Under the pieces are notes generated by a model. It saw only the letters and a list, made by a program, of their open reading frames with translations, ran no database searches and had not been told where the DNA came from. A DNA stretch of 64,000 bases from Phocoena phocoena (lineage: Eukaryota; Chordata; Mammalia; Artiodactyla; Phocoenidae): the NCBI RefSeq assembly GCF_963924675.1, contig NC_089234.1:56849682-56913681 (forward strand), written 5' to 3'. This document shows positions 35,601 to 47,140 of the stretch, piece after piece. Position 1 is the first letter of the stretch. Each line of letters starts with the position of its first letter. Both the position numbers and the translations under genes were made by a program.

Positions 35601-37309
35601 AGGCTAAAATATACGGATAAAGCCTAAGGCTTAGGCAAGCAGATAAAACATTTTATAAGTTCTTTGGGAAGGGTAAAGACAGATACCAAGAGGTGACTTC
35701 ACTAGTATAAAGGTAAACACTTAGATGAGCAATGCTACTTTCTTTTTTTCCTAAGAGCTATGTGTATGAGGTCTGGAGCAATTAACAAACCGAAGAATTT
35801 CCAGTATGAGCTCTCTCAGTTTCATCAAGAAATTTAAAAAGAGAAACTGAGGATTATCCAAGTTAACCTATAGCTCTTGGAAAGATGAACACAAAAGAAA
35901 CAGAGTTCACCTGGGTCTTTGGCCCAAGAGCTTGATACTGGGTTTAGAGTAAGTTTCTCCCCCCAAGAGATTGCTACATGGATTGATGAGCAAACATCTG
36001 AACAACTGACAGCAGAACACCCACCCATGCTTGTGAACTCTCCTAGACTAAGGTGTATTTACTGCAGAAGCGCAAAGGATCTTTATTAAGAACAAAAACC
36101 AGAACAACCCCCAAATGCAGCAGTCTGGCTGAAGGATGGCTACCATGCCCAATAACAGAGAACATGAATGTGAACTATCTAATTATGAGCGAATGACATG
36201 AGTGAGTGACAAGTTACTTCTCAGAGATAAATGAGGGGTAGATGGTCACTTGATCACTTTTCACACGCCAGCTGGAATCATGTATCTAAGCGATAAGGTG
36301 ACATGGGAAATCTTCTACAATGTCTGCAGAAATCATAGGTGACCCTGCCACATGCGGCCATCGGCTCATTAATTTGACTAATTACAAAGACCCCTAACCC
36401 CTAATAACTATCTCCCTAGAGCCTGAACTTGATGAGCCAAACCACATGCTTGTTGAAACTCAAAGAATCTTGTAAAAGCTAAATTATGATGCCACCAACA
36501 TAGGCCAAATCACCTATAATCACCTATATGGTACCACTGAGAAGATATTTAGAAGTAAAGTCTGAAATGACATCAATACAAACAGGAGACCCCCTTTGTA
36601 TAATCCTTTTCTAAATGTTTCAACAAAATTACCTTTTTTGGTCGTCTCACCAATCCCACAAAAAAAACAGACGGCAAGCATTATGCTCTCATTTCACAGA
36701 CACAGAGCTAGGGAGACAGATGAACATATTTGCCTAAAGATACACAGTGATAAAAACACAGTCTGTTTTCCCTTTCTGCAAATTTGCAAGCACAGCAGTC
36801 CCAATTCTCTGGTTTCCAATGTTTTCGATGGACTTTCATTCAAAGAGGTGAAGCAACCATGTTTAGTAATGTCTGTGCCATCTTAATGCCCCGTGGGGAC
36901 AGGGTATGGAACTTCTCTATATTAAGTGTCCAATGGTGAACCCACAAGGCAATTGTCACAAAAGGCTTTCTGATGTCAGTCAAAGCAGGACTGTGTGAGG
37001 AACATCAGTCCAATCTACCTAGAAAGCAGGAGTCACAGAAGAATATCATGGGGACTTGTCACCAGGAATGCCATTAGTTGATAAAAATGAAAGTGAAGCC
37101 TATCATTATTTCATCAGTCTAGTCAATCTTCATTGGAAACAAATGTACACAGATTGGCCGTTATATCCCCAGCTATAACATGAGCAGAGATACTGCACAT
37201 CCAGCGACATTTCAGGCAAATTATCTATTATAAATAGGCAACAATTTGACCCTAAGCTACTCGGCTAGGAACCCTGAACCTGGAAGCAATATGGGGAAAA
37301 AAGCAGATA
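35601..37309. other. Single-copy DNA
   Basis: No gene or clear repeat. The 96-aa frame at 36596-36886 lacks any recognisable domain. An old-repeat-like phrase (tttcacagacacagagctagggagacagatgaacatatttgcctaaagatacacag) near 36693-36747 may be a decayed MIR. Confidence 0.45.
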
Positions 37310-37510
37310 GCATCCTGAAGACTGGGTTCCAGAATCTGCACTCCCACCTCCCCAGCTATGTGAGCTTGGTTGGCAAGTCATTTTATGGCTCTGAGCCTTC
37401 GTTTCTTCTTCAGAAAAACGGTGGATATAAATATAAGCGTTAATTCCTTCCATGATTACTATGGAAATTACATGGGGCAGGGCACTTGAAGCCTGTATAT
37501 ATGTGTTGCA
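37310..37510 (+). repeat. MIR SINE
   Basis: Sense MIR: tgggttccagaatctgcactcccacc...agctatgtgagcttggttggcaagtcattttatggctctgagccttcgtttcttc, ending with ggggcagggcacttg. Confidence 0.75.
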
Positions 37511-39326
37511 CAAATAGGAAGAACTAAAATGTAGCCTTATCTCCGTGACTGCTTAATGCAAGCTGCTGGGCAACCTTGTATTGACCTCTCCTGGCCTGTG
37601 CCAGATAATTTAGTGCCACTATCGTCATTAGTAAACATCCACCAGGGGCCTGCTATGGGCTTAATTACACAATGGCTTGTACGGTTCACTGACATTCTCA
37701 CGCATATACTTCTGGTCTTCTTTAAGCAACTGTATGCTCATCCAGGGACAAGAACCTGTATGTCAACAGGTATGCATTTGTATATGTATCTTAGCCCAGT
37801 AAAAGAAAGAATACATAGTAAACTCTCAATAAAGAAGTTACTTGATTGTCTTGGAAACCAATGAAGGATAGAGAAGTCAATGACAGAGAGAGTTAGAACA
37901 TGAAAAACTCTTACTTGTGCAAAATCTAAGATTTTTTTTAAAGGGTTGGGCAGTATTTCCCTCTGTAATCTCATATAGAAGGATGTTTAAAGGAAAAATA
38001 AATACCTACCAAGCGTCTTAATCAAGCTATTCCACTTAAGAGCATTAATCTAAGTATGCAAACCTTTACCTGACTGATCATTAAGGTATCAAGAACTAAT
38101 TTTCCTCCTTTTAAGAGCTTGCATGTCACATTCCACCCCTTGGGCCTTCCAGAAACACACTTAAATGCCTAACTGGGAGAAAGAAAAGCATTCCAGACAG
38201 CCAGGTGTTAGTGAGTCAGCCATTAAAACTTCAGTTATAAAATATCCCCCAAACTGTAAAACACTTCAGTCATTAGAAGATCATAAATAGATTAAGATGA
38301 CATTTTAAATTATTATGACACCGTGTGTATAAAATGTACATTGTTCATCACAATATCCCAGTTGACTGTGACTCTGATTGTCTGAAGTTAAAGATGAAGT
38401 GTATATGTTAGTTTTGAGGGGACCCAACAGCAAAAGACCTGGAGGGAGGATGGTGGAGAAAGCAGACACCTAAGTGGAAATTGTGAATGTTGCATCCCTC
38501 CTGAGGCAGAGAAAGACTTTAGATTCATTTTGTAATAACACTCATTTGCTTCTCCTCGAGGAAAAAATAAATCCTTGCTTCATTTTTAGAGGACCAGCCT
38601 AAAGAATAAAAGAAAAGAACCCCCAAATCCATAATTTTGAAACCATCTTCTAAAATGTCACGGTACCCACTCTTCTTTGAGCTAACTGAAAGGTTTTAAT
38701 TAGAGTCCAATATTAATTTATGTCTAAAACTAGAAAAGTAGCTCATGACTCTTTTTTCATGTCACACACACCCACAACCACCTCTCAATGTCAACTCCCC
38801 TCTCATACTTTTTCACCACGTACTGAATGTGCAAAGCATGTCTCCAACTTGAAGGTGTAGCACCCCCTTATAAGAAGTATGGCAGCTTCCTTGAAAAAGC
38901 AACAGTCCCTCTAACCACCAATACCAGAATACAGGACAGAGTCCCAGATGACCATTTCATGCAGACAGAAGAGAAACCTAAATTTCACAACCACTTATAA
39001 GATGGTCATAAGTATCAATGATATAAATAGTTCAGTCTTGCTCGCAAATCCATGCTTTTCAACCAAGTCTTACCAAGGAAGCAAATTCCTTTTCAGATTT
39101 AAGTATTTGGGGAAATGTATTCTAGGGTTAACGTACCTAACTTAAATCTATACCAGCTGACTCACATGAAGGATTAGGCCCATTAAGGAGATTATAACAA
39201 GTAATTAGCAAGTTTGTGGGTATTTAGGACACTCTACAGGTATGTGTGTGATTCTGCTACATACATTGGCAAGTCATTCTGTCAAAGTGGGCAGGGAGAG
39301 GTATGTGTTAACGTACAGTTAGGAGT
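37511..39326. other. Single-copy DNA
   Basis: No gene is supported. The 102-aa frame at 37556-37864 shows no domain. A/T-rich, with no young insertion. Confidence 0.45.
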
Positions 39327-39405
39327 TAACAGTTAACAATAGATACATCCATACAGTTAACAATACATGCAGTTAACAATAAATACAATTAATAATGGAT
39401 ACGAT
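39327..39405. repeat. Degenerate ~16-bp minisatellite
   Basis: Several imperfect copies of a unit around cagttaacaatanata (from 39331, 39352, 39370, 39386, plus the related gttaacgtacagttagg just upstream). Spacing is 16-21 bases and copies degrade to the right. Confidence 0.85.
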
Positions 39406-41639
39406 TTAATTTTGTCCTAAGAATTTTAAAAAATTTTATTAGGACCAGAAAAGTGAAAGTGGTACAGGCATCAGAGAACCTGATGTAAATATTCCCCTCC
39501 AAAATTCTTCTCTCAGAAACAGTCAATGTAATTTCCCATGTTCCTTTCTAGATTGTCCTGGTTTTGGGGAACAACCTTTCTCAAAACTGAGGATATGAGA
39601 TCAATAATGTGGTCCCATCAGATGCTCCAAAAGGATCAGTGTTAAAGAGAGTAACTAAAGATCAATTCATAGGGGCAATTATTCATCTACTTGGTCAGTC
39701 ATGAGACACTTCGGAGAAATAAACACCAGATTTTCAGTAGATTGAAAGAATTGCAAGACACCAGGTCCAACACTTCCTAAAAACGCCAGGCCATATCTGT
39801 CCAAATATACTCTGTAACAGGGAGATGACACACCGTACTCTATCAGAAAATTGTTCTTACACAGACTGGAAATCTCCTTCCTTGTAACACCATGTAAAAT
39901 AAGGTAAATGCTCTGTTTCTGTGGAGCCCTTTAAATCTTTTCTGCATTATAAACAGTAAGAAGGAGGTCTTGAAAAAAGAAAAAAAAAAATACTTTGGAA
40001 ACAATCATGAAAGAAGGCGACCTCACATTCTCCTAGGCCGAGTCTGCCGCTCTGATGATTTGGCAGGTATGACTTAGGCCGTCAGAAAGAGACTGTCTAT
40101 TTTTCTGTCTGTACGTATTAAAAGTAGGGGAATGGAAAACAATTTAGTCAAGTCTGCGTCGCAACTTTTCTTTTCTCCAAAATACCCTCTGTTAAGGAAA
40201 GCTGCAGGAACATCCTCTTCAGTGCTACAGAGGCCAAGTTCTACCGTTTTTAAAGAAAGATCCTGTGAATGTCTTTAAGTTTATGTGAGTCCAACATCCC
40301 ACCTCCATCTTCCCACCATAGCACCCTCTTTCCCTTAGCTTGGGCAAATCATAAGTAAATTATTCATTCAGTCATTGAATACACTCTTAGTGAATGTCCA
40401 TCTTATTAAGTATCATTTATATTTGTTTGTGTCAGTAACTGCCTCTTTGCTGGAGGAAGCTTACTCTTGAAAGAGAGCCTCGTGGGCAGAGAACATGGCT
40501 TCATTTGATTTTCATAGAGGCTGGCAGATATTGTCTTTCCTGATTGAATCTGGCTTTATACATTTCAAAGGATTTTCCAAGAATATCTACTACACAACAT
40601 ACCTTTACCTCAACCCCGAGATTCCCGAGCCAGAGTATCTTCTTAGGTTGTAGTTACAGTATGGGGAGGGAGAGTTGCAAATCTGGTCACAGATTTTTTT
40701 AAGAGTTCATGAAGAAGTCTCCCCTAATGAATGAACTGGAAATTAAACCAAGAGGCTGAGGTCTCTGAACCAGTCCTGATTCAAGGCTTGTTTTCTGGGT
40801 GTTTCTCCCCTTTCTAATGCCAAACTAATCCCAAACCATTTATTCCACCACAGCAAGGAGATTCAAATGGAATCAAAGTTCATAGGAGATCTGGCAAGAT
40901 TGACTGTGGTTGGGCTTCCTCCAGAAGAGATTTGTTTATGTGATGGTCTTTTTACAAGGCTCAGAGAGCAGAGTGTCAATTTTTAGCAAGGATTTCTCCT
41001 CCCTTGGAAATGAACTAACAATGGTGTCGCCAGAGAATGTTTATGAACACAACACTAAAACTGGACCAAAACAAAACACACTTTATTTCTGCTTACTGAG
41101 AATGCATTGCCTTTCCTATCAGGGGTAGGCTGGCACAGTTATTATTTAATTATAATAAATACTTCTGTTATTTTTGTTACACATCTACCGCTTCAGAAGA
41201 TACCAAAGAATTGCAGGATCTCTGTCCTCAGAGAGCTTAGTGTTGAGTTAGATTAAGACAACTAAATCTATAATGCATGGTACAATACACTGTGTTGTAT
41301 AGTGGGAACATTTTTGATCCCAACTAGGTTCTCAAAGAATTCAGGAAAATATCTTTGTGGAAACTAGAATGGCTGGGCGAGAGTTCCTGGAAAGATAAAA
41401 TGTGATCTAGTCCTTGGATAGAGATTAAGGAGCTAAAGCTAAAAGTACATGAATGAAGAAAGTCAAGTCCACCTGTGTGCTGGGGGTCACTGCTGCTGAA
41501 GCAAACTACTTACTTTGGACAAAAGGGAAGGATGAGGGCCTGAGGCCCTTGGCTGGTCTCACCCTCAACTGCTGTTCAAACCACTCTCATTCTGGTCTCT
41601 CAGCAGAGCTGCCAAGAAACTCACATATTCTGACCTCTT
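39406..41639. other. Single-copy DNA
   Basis: No gene is recognised. A11 lies near 39979-39990. The CpG-containing interval 40010-40100 (ggcgacctcac...ggccgagtctgccgctctg) is repeat-free. The 72-aa frame at 40910-41128 has no family signature. An old-repeat-like phrase (ctctgtcctcagagagcttag) lies at 41220-41240. Confidence 0.4.
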
Positions 41640-41830
41640 AGAATGTGGTCTGAAAACTCCTGTTCTCTTTCAACCCTCACACTTAAAAACTGTGGAAAAA
41701 CTTGAGGCTCAAAGACAAGAAATGCCCAAGGTCAGTGGGCTGGTTAATGGACAGGCAGGGGTTAGAGCCCAGATCATCTGATTCCCCAGACCAATGTGCT
41801 CTCTCCTCTCCCACACTGTCTTTTTAGTGC
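41640..41830 (-). repeat. MIR SINE fragment
   Basis: Antisense MIR: ttgaggctcaaagacaagaaatgcccaaggtcagtgggctgg...ggacaggcaggggttagagcccagatcatctgattcc. Confidence 0.75.
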
Positions 41831-42289
41831 TGGAGCTAACAAATTAGCCATTCTAAAATAATATGATGAAGCAGGGAATCTGATAAAGAATCTCCAGTGG
41901 GAAGATGTTCATTGTCTTTTTCACCTTCCAGACTGTATCAAATACTGAAATTTATAAAAAGATGGAAGAACTAGCATGAGAAAATGTATGCCACGGTGAC
42001 TCTTTGAATGAGGACCAGAAAGAGAATAAAAAGCTTCAAGTGACCTACTGCACATCTACGCTGCTTCCCCAATTAACTCCAAACAGACCTTGTCTGGGAT
42101 GAAATGATTTACTCTTAACACAAGGTCAGTCCCACATATCCAGAATAAAGATTGCCAAATATGCTTATTTGAACTGAATTACATTTGGTAGCTTAATAAT
42201 ATGAATTTACTGCCTTTTCAAGAGGGACTCTAGCACTGGGGAGAACTTTAAAATGCATAACACTTAAAACAGAAAATTAAATTCAGTAA

Positions 42290-42362
42290 ACTTTTTTTTT
42301 TAGTTTTTATTTATTTATTTGTTTAAATTTTATTGGCGTATAGTTGATTTACAATGTTGTTT
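42290..42362 (-). mobile_element. L1 3' terminal fragment
   Basis: A T-run then 'attttattggcgtatagttgatttacaatgttgt', the antisense end of an L1 3'UTR like that at 29698. Severely truncated at the 5' end. Confidence 0.75.
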
Positions 42363-42612
42363 ATTTTTTAATTGTGGTGGAAAAAGCATAAAATTTACCA
42401 GTCAGTAGCATTAAGCATATTCACATTATTGTGAACAGCTCTCTAGGACTGTCTGTCTTGCCAAACAGAAACCCTGCACCTACTAAAGGACAGCTCCCCC
42501 TTTTCCCCTCCTCCAGGCCTCTGGTAACCACCACTGTACTTTCTGTTTCTGTGAATTTGACTATTTTAGATCGCTCAGAGAAGTGGGGTCATACAGTATT
42601 TGCCTTTTAAAG
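42363..42612 (-). repeat. Older L1M-type 3' sequence
   Basis: The text aaaatttaccagtcagtagcattaagcatattcacattattgtgaacagctc, then ctggtaaccaccactgtactttctgtttctgtgaatttgactattttagatc, then gtcatacagtatttgcc, is the well-known antisense 3' portion of old L1M elements. The younger L1 tail at 42290-42362 abuts or interrupts it. Confidence 0.8.
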
Positions 42613-42722
42613 AAGAATGTTGATTTTGAGCTCTGTATTTAAAGATGGGAGGACTAAATAGGCAGAGATAAAAGGGGCTGCATAGAAGTACATGGGTTAG
42701 GATCGTGTGAAACATGTGTTTT

Positions 42723-43189
42723 CCTTCTTTTTTTAAACATCTTTATTGGAGTATAATTGGTTTACAATGGTGTGTTAGTTTCTCCTATGTAACAAAGTGA
42801 ATCAATTATACATATACATATGTCCCTATATCTCTTCCCTCTTGCGTCTCCCTCCCACCCTCCCTATCCCACCCCTCCAGGTGCTGATAAAGCACCGAGC
42901 TGATCTCCCTGTGCTATGCAGCTGCTTCCCACTAGCTATCTATTTTACGTTTGGTAGTGTATATATGTCCATGCCACTCTCTCACTTTTTCCCAGCTTAC
43001 CCTCTCCCTCCCCGTGTCCTCAGGTCCATTCTCTAGTAGGTCTGTGTCTTTATTCCTGTCTTGCCCCTAGATTCTTCATGACCATTTTTTTTTTAGATTC
43101 CAGATATATGTGTTAGCATACGGTATTTGTTTTTCTCTTTCTGACTTACTTCACTCTGTATGACAGACTCTAGGTCCATCCACCTCAAT
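42723..43189 (-). mobile_element. 5'-truncated L1 (same family as the 8-13 kb copy)
   Basis: Begins with a T-run and 'aaacatctttattggagtataattggtttacaatggtgtgttagtttc', antisense to the 3' end of the L1 at 8076-13786. It continues through the 3'UTR (gggtgggaggg region complement) and ORF2's last codons (complement of GKDKYRMLTHIY near 43090-43150, then the MWMDLE region). It ends at ccacctca at about 43187. No inversion. Target duplication not identified. Confidence 0.9.
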
Positions 43190-44055
43190 TAACCTTTATT
43201 GGGAGGCTAATCCACTAGTACCCTAGAGCGACAAACGAAGCTCTCAGCTTTCCCAAGATTTTTAAACCAGGTCTCTGGAATCCAGGCCAGAGACACTGAA
43301 CTGGCTCACCCCCTCATAAAGAGTTTCACTGGTGAGTTTAACATCTGTACTCAGTAGGCAGGACCATGCCCGTAAGTCTCCAGCTAAAAGACCCTCAGGG
43401 GCATAAAACCGGGAATAATAAACAAATAGAAACCACTACCTAACCTAACTATCAAGTAAAAGACAAAAGCCAACACAGGGATGGAAGCAGAGTCCATATG
43501 CTTTTCATTAAGCTCTCTTACTTTTCTGTTATGAAGATAAAGGTTCACCTATTTTTAAAATTTTTTTGGCCCAATTAACCACTCACATTGACTTACTAGA
43601 GATTCTTAAGCCAGTCTTGGCTTTTCTAGGCATCTTACTGCTCCCCTCACTACACTGATATATTCCAAATTTGCAGACAACCATAAACAAGGTCCCTCAT
43701 TATTCCCTTTGTGACTTCATAAAGACAAGTTACACCTTCAGCAGGTTAGGCTGTACAGAAAACTAGATTCTAGACAGACTGAATACCTATATCCTGGACA
43801 TAGATGAGGTAATCTCATTTACTAATTTAGTAAATATTTATGAGCACCTACTATATGCCTGGTACCACGCTAAGCACTGGAAATTCAGGGATGAACGAAA
43901 CGAATAATCACTGTCCTTCTGGCTACAAAAAGAGAAGAAGGGGAAGAATAGAGAAATCAAAAGGTACCCCTACCTTAAACAAGTTAACAGAAAATAAAAC
44001 AGTATTTCATTAAAGTCAGGGTTAAACTCTCTGTAGAGCTGGTTGGAATTTGTCC
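43190..44055. other. Single-copy DNA with an L2/MIR-like fragment
   Basis: The stretch 43805-43925 has the old phrase aatttagtaaatatttatgagcacctactatatgcctggtaccacgctaagcactgg, typical of ancient mammalian L2/MIR copies. The remainder is unique. Confidence 0.55.
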
Positions 44056-44060
44056 AAGAC
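44056..44060. repeat. Target duplication of solo LTR, left
   Basis: AAGAC, repeated at 44569-44573 immediately after the element. Confidence 0.7.
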
Positions 44061-44568
44061 TGTATTAGTTTCCTGTTGCTACTGTAACAAGTTACCACAG
44101 ACTTAGTCACTTAAACAACACGAGTCTGTTGCCTTAAAGTTCTAGAAGTCACCAAATCTGAAATGAATCCTATAGGGGTGAAAGTGAGGTGTCAGCAAGG
44201 CTGGTTCCTCCTCTGGCACCTCTGAGGGGAGAAGCCATTTTCTTGCCTTTTTAAGCTTCTCATGGCTTCCTGTCTAAGTGCTGTGTTCCTTGTCCTATAT
44301 CCCCTTCCTCCATATTCAAAGCACATCGCTCTAATCTCTGCTGCCTTTACCACACCACTTCCTCCTCTGACTGACACCACTTGCTCCGTCTTATAAGGAC
44401 CATTGTGTTTACATCAGACCCACCGAGATCATCCAACTTAATATCCCCATCACAGGATCCATAACTTAATCACATCTGCAAAGTCGCTTTGCCACATAAA
44501 GTAACAATCACAGGCTCTGGGGATTAGAATGTGCACATACTTGCATGGGCGTGGCTCAGCCCACCACA
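44061..44568 (+). mobile_element. Solo LTR-like element of an ancient endogenous retrovirus
   Basis: A 508-base element starting TGTATTAG and ending CCACCACA (TG...CA), flanked by 5-bp direct repeats AAGAC (44056-44060, 44569-44573), the signature of retroviral integrase. The internal text (ttaccacagacttagtcacttaaacaac...ggttcctcctctggcacctctgaggggagaag...cttgcctttttaagcttc...ttaatcacatctgcaaag) matches a repeat found in many mammals; I cannot name its subfamily. There is no internal proviral sequence and no viral gene, so LTR-LTR recombination probably removed them. Confidence 0.65.
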
Positions 44569-44584
44569 AAGACCAAATACAATA

Positions 44585-45005
44585 CAGGTTTCCCCCACTA
44601 TCCGTAAGCAGAGGGTTCCTGTGAAACCTTTCATAAACCAAAATGGTGTAAAGCAAAAAAGTAATTCCCTTAGGGCACATTTTGCTAAAGGATGCACAGA
44701 ATAAATGGAGACGAAGCAGAGATGCTCACAGACACAGTTCAAAGCTCTGGTGGCATGATGCTGAGATGCTGAGTGTAGTTCCCGGGGAAGGAGCTTGGCG
44801 GGGCCATTTTCTGCTCAGGGTGTGCACTGCCTCTGCAACTGCCAACCGCAAAGCCAAGAATGAGCATTATTTGTGCTTTCGCCATTTCCCCTGAAAGCAA
44901 AAATCCTCTTTGGATTTCTTTCAGTTAGCGGAAACAGGTATTAATGCAGGTGTTTTAAAAACAAAATGACATAAAGTGAATTTTTCAAAAAGTGGGGGAT
45001 ACCTG
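44585..45005. mobile_element. Tigger-type (Tc1/mariner, pogo-like) DNA transposon, non-autonomous
   Basis: A 421-base element with imperfect terminal inverted repeats CAGGTTTCCCCCACT (44585-44599) and AGTGGGGGATACCTG (44991-45005), flanked by TA on both sides (44583-44584, 45006-45007), as expected for Tc1/mariner insertion. It has no transposase frame, so it was mobilised in trans. It sits only 16 bases beyond the LTR. Confidence 0.8.
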
Positions 45006-45104
45006 TATCCTAAATTTTGGAGGAAAAAACAATTATCTTGAGCGTATGATAACTGCTCAGTGGTATCGTTTCCTTAATAATATTCATGTTCCTTATCTAA
45101 AACC

Positions 45105-45350
45105 AGTGAAACACAGTAGTTAAGAATATAGACTGTGGGATGAAATACATACACCAAGGTTTCAGAACCAGCTCAACTCAACATCTAGATGAACGTGGTC
45201 AGGTTACTTAACCTCTCTAAACCTCAGTTTCCTCAATGTCAAAATGGGGAACACAACAGCCCTCACTTTCTAAGTTTATGATGAGGATTAACAAGATGAT
45301 ACATACAAAGCACTTATTGTGGCATATAGTAAGCATTCATCAAAAGTTTT
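45105..45350 (+). repeat. MIR SINE
   Basis: Sense MIR nearly end to end: gaaacacagtagttaagaatatagactg...ggttacttaacctctctaaacctcagtttcctcaatgtcaaaatgggg...gatgaggattaacaagatgatacatacaaagcacttattgtggcatatagtaagcattc. Confidence 0.9.
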
Positions 45351-45479
45351 ACATTACGTTGCTATTATAATTATTAAATCTCTAGCCACTCAGCCTGTAC
45401 TTGAACCCATGGCTGGGTATTTTGGAGACTTCCATTTAGTGCAGATTAGATCACTGCAATTCCCAGAATGCTCCTACTT

Positions 45480-45770
45480 GAAATCCAACTTATCCTTTGG
45501 GCACGTATTTTACTCCCCTTCTCTGCCTTCCCAGCTGCGAGTCCACTCTCTCCTCTCCCCTCTGCCCGCCAGCAGTGTGTGTACCACCCATTCCAGGTTA
45601 TCATGTGAAGTCTTGCCACTTCTAGTTTGTGCTTCTTTTGGTAAGTACCACGTGTAGATTATAAACTGCCTGAGGGCAGAGATTGCTATACTAGTACTTA
45701 GAGCAGAGATGTGTCCACAGCACATAACCAATAAGCTGGTTAAATAAACTGATTAGTTTATTCCTCACAG
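45480..45770 (+). repeat. L2-like 3' fragment
   Basis: 'Agattataaactgcctgagggcagagattgctatactagtact' (45656-45697) matches the L2 3' end (gactgtgagctccttgagggcagggactgt), followed by 'cacagcacataaccaataagctggttaaataaactga'. The upstream part is degenerate. Confidence 0.6.
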
Positions 45771-46149
45771 GTTTGCAGGGGAGACACGATTCTGCACTAC
45801 ACATTCAAGGGGACCAGCTGTACGCCCCGGAGGTATCCCGCCACCTTGAAGTGGAGCTTCCTAAATCAGTTTAATTCTCATCCCCCGTGCACATCATGTA
45901 CTCAGAGTCAACCTACATCCCAGGATGAGGAAGGCCCCTCTTACTCAAGCTGTGCACTAAGAAGTTCAAGTATCAGCTGCACTCGGAGGGAAAACAGGAA
46001 ACAGATTTCTCTCTGGACAAAGGATTGAACAAAGAGCACACACCAGTCAAAGCCAGTTTGAACCAGTCTGTGCTGCTCTGCAGTCCTCCTGGTCTCTCTG
46101 CCAAGCTGGCGCAAAGACAAGAAGAACATCATTGACTCCAATCTTTGGC
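45771..46149. other. Single-copy DNA
   Basis: No gene and no recognised repeat. Frames at 45846-46028 and 45941-46141 overlap on opposite strands and are incidental. Confidence 0.4.
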
Positions 46150-47140
46150 CTTCTAACCAAGAAAGGACTTGTGAAGGTGAATGGTTTGCAGACGAAGGGG
46201 ATATAAAAGAGACAAAACCAGGATAAAAATTAAATAAAAAGTAGCTGTCTTAAACTGTAATTGCAGTCCTCTGCTGAGCACGCTTGCAGATATATAAATG
46301 TGATTTACCATCAGCTTGCAACTACAAATCAGGTCTTGAGAAACACTTGTGCTATGAAATTGTTTAATCTCATCAAGCTCTGCTTTCACAGCAAGCCATA
46401 AATCACAAAGTCTTTGTTATCATAGACCTCCACCAGCGCCTCTCTGGCAGGCTATGGATCGTGGGTGTATATAATCTTCACTGCACAAACACTGGGGTCG
46501 GCGCAGGCTGAAATACTTTCATAATAGCCACTGTGCAGCCGGTGGAACACAAGCCTATGATGGATATCTCATTTCCTACAGCCGGCATCTATTTCGAGCA
46601 AATTATTACCACATAAATTTCTTGTCAACAGAAACGGCCAATTAATTAAGTTAAAAATTTACTTGTGATCACATCTACAAACCAAATAGAACTGCAAGGC
46701 AATTTTCCAGTTACTGAATATACTGCAGGTCAGTTTAATGAATAATTTTTAACTTTGTCATAAACTCAAAGACAGGCTAATATCTCCAGAAACCTGAATG
46801 GAGACCAGCTGCCGACAGATTTACACAAAATATATTTATGTCGAATTTGACTGCTGACATCTGGGGACAGAAATAAATTTTCGATAATTACAGAGGCATC
46901 TTTGCCATATATATGAATTTCTTTCACCAAAAAATGCAAATCTGTCCCTAGGAAGTGTATTTATATTTTCAGGCAGGGCTGCAATGGGACTGGATGGCTC
47001 TTGGAAAAATCACGGCATTAAATTCCTGTGCTGGTGATGGGTTCATTATCATGGGAGAAGACAATAAGGGCAAAGACCTGTTTATCAGTGTCCCCCAACT
47101 TCCACACCCCCAAAATCAGGATGCTTGCTTTCTTTAGTAA
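46150..47140. promoter_or_regulatory. Best candidate conserved non-coding element (developmental enhancer-like)
   Basis: A repeat-free block with AT-rich homeodomain-type words (ccaattaattaagtt near 46638-46652; ttcgataatta near 46880-46890) mixed with at least eight retained CpGs in the 200 bases 46437-46636. E-box/homeobox-like words (cagctgccgac near 46807) and a TATA-like tatataat (46470) are present. Isolated CpGs surviving in AT-rich, non-island DNA usually indicate constraint. No splice-bounded open frame stands out. Inference only. Confidence 0.4.

Noticed and set aside
39327..39405. Possible CRISPR array
   Set aside because: The repeats are 16-bp, imperfect and without unique spacers of even length. 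The host is a mammal. It is a minisatellite.
44061..44568. Residual proviral genes beside the LTR
   Set aside because: No gag, pol or env-like frame lies on either side; the element is a lone LTR.
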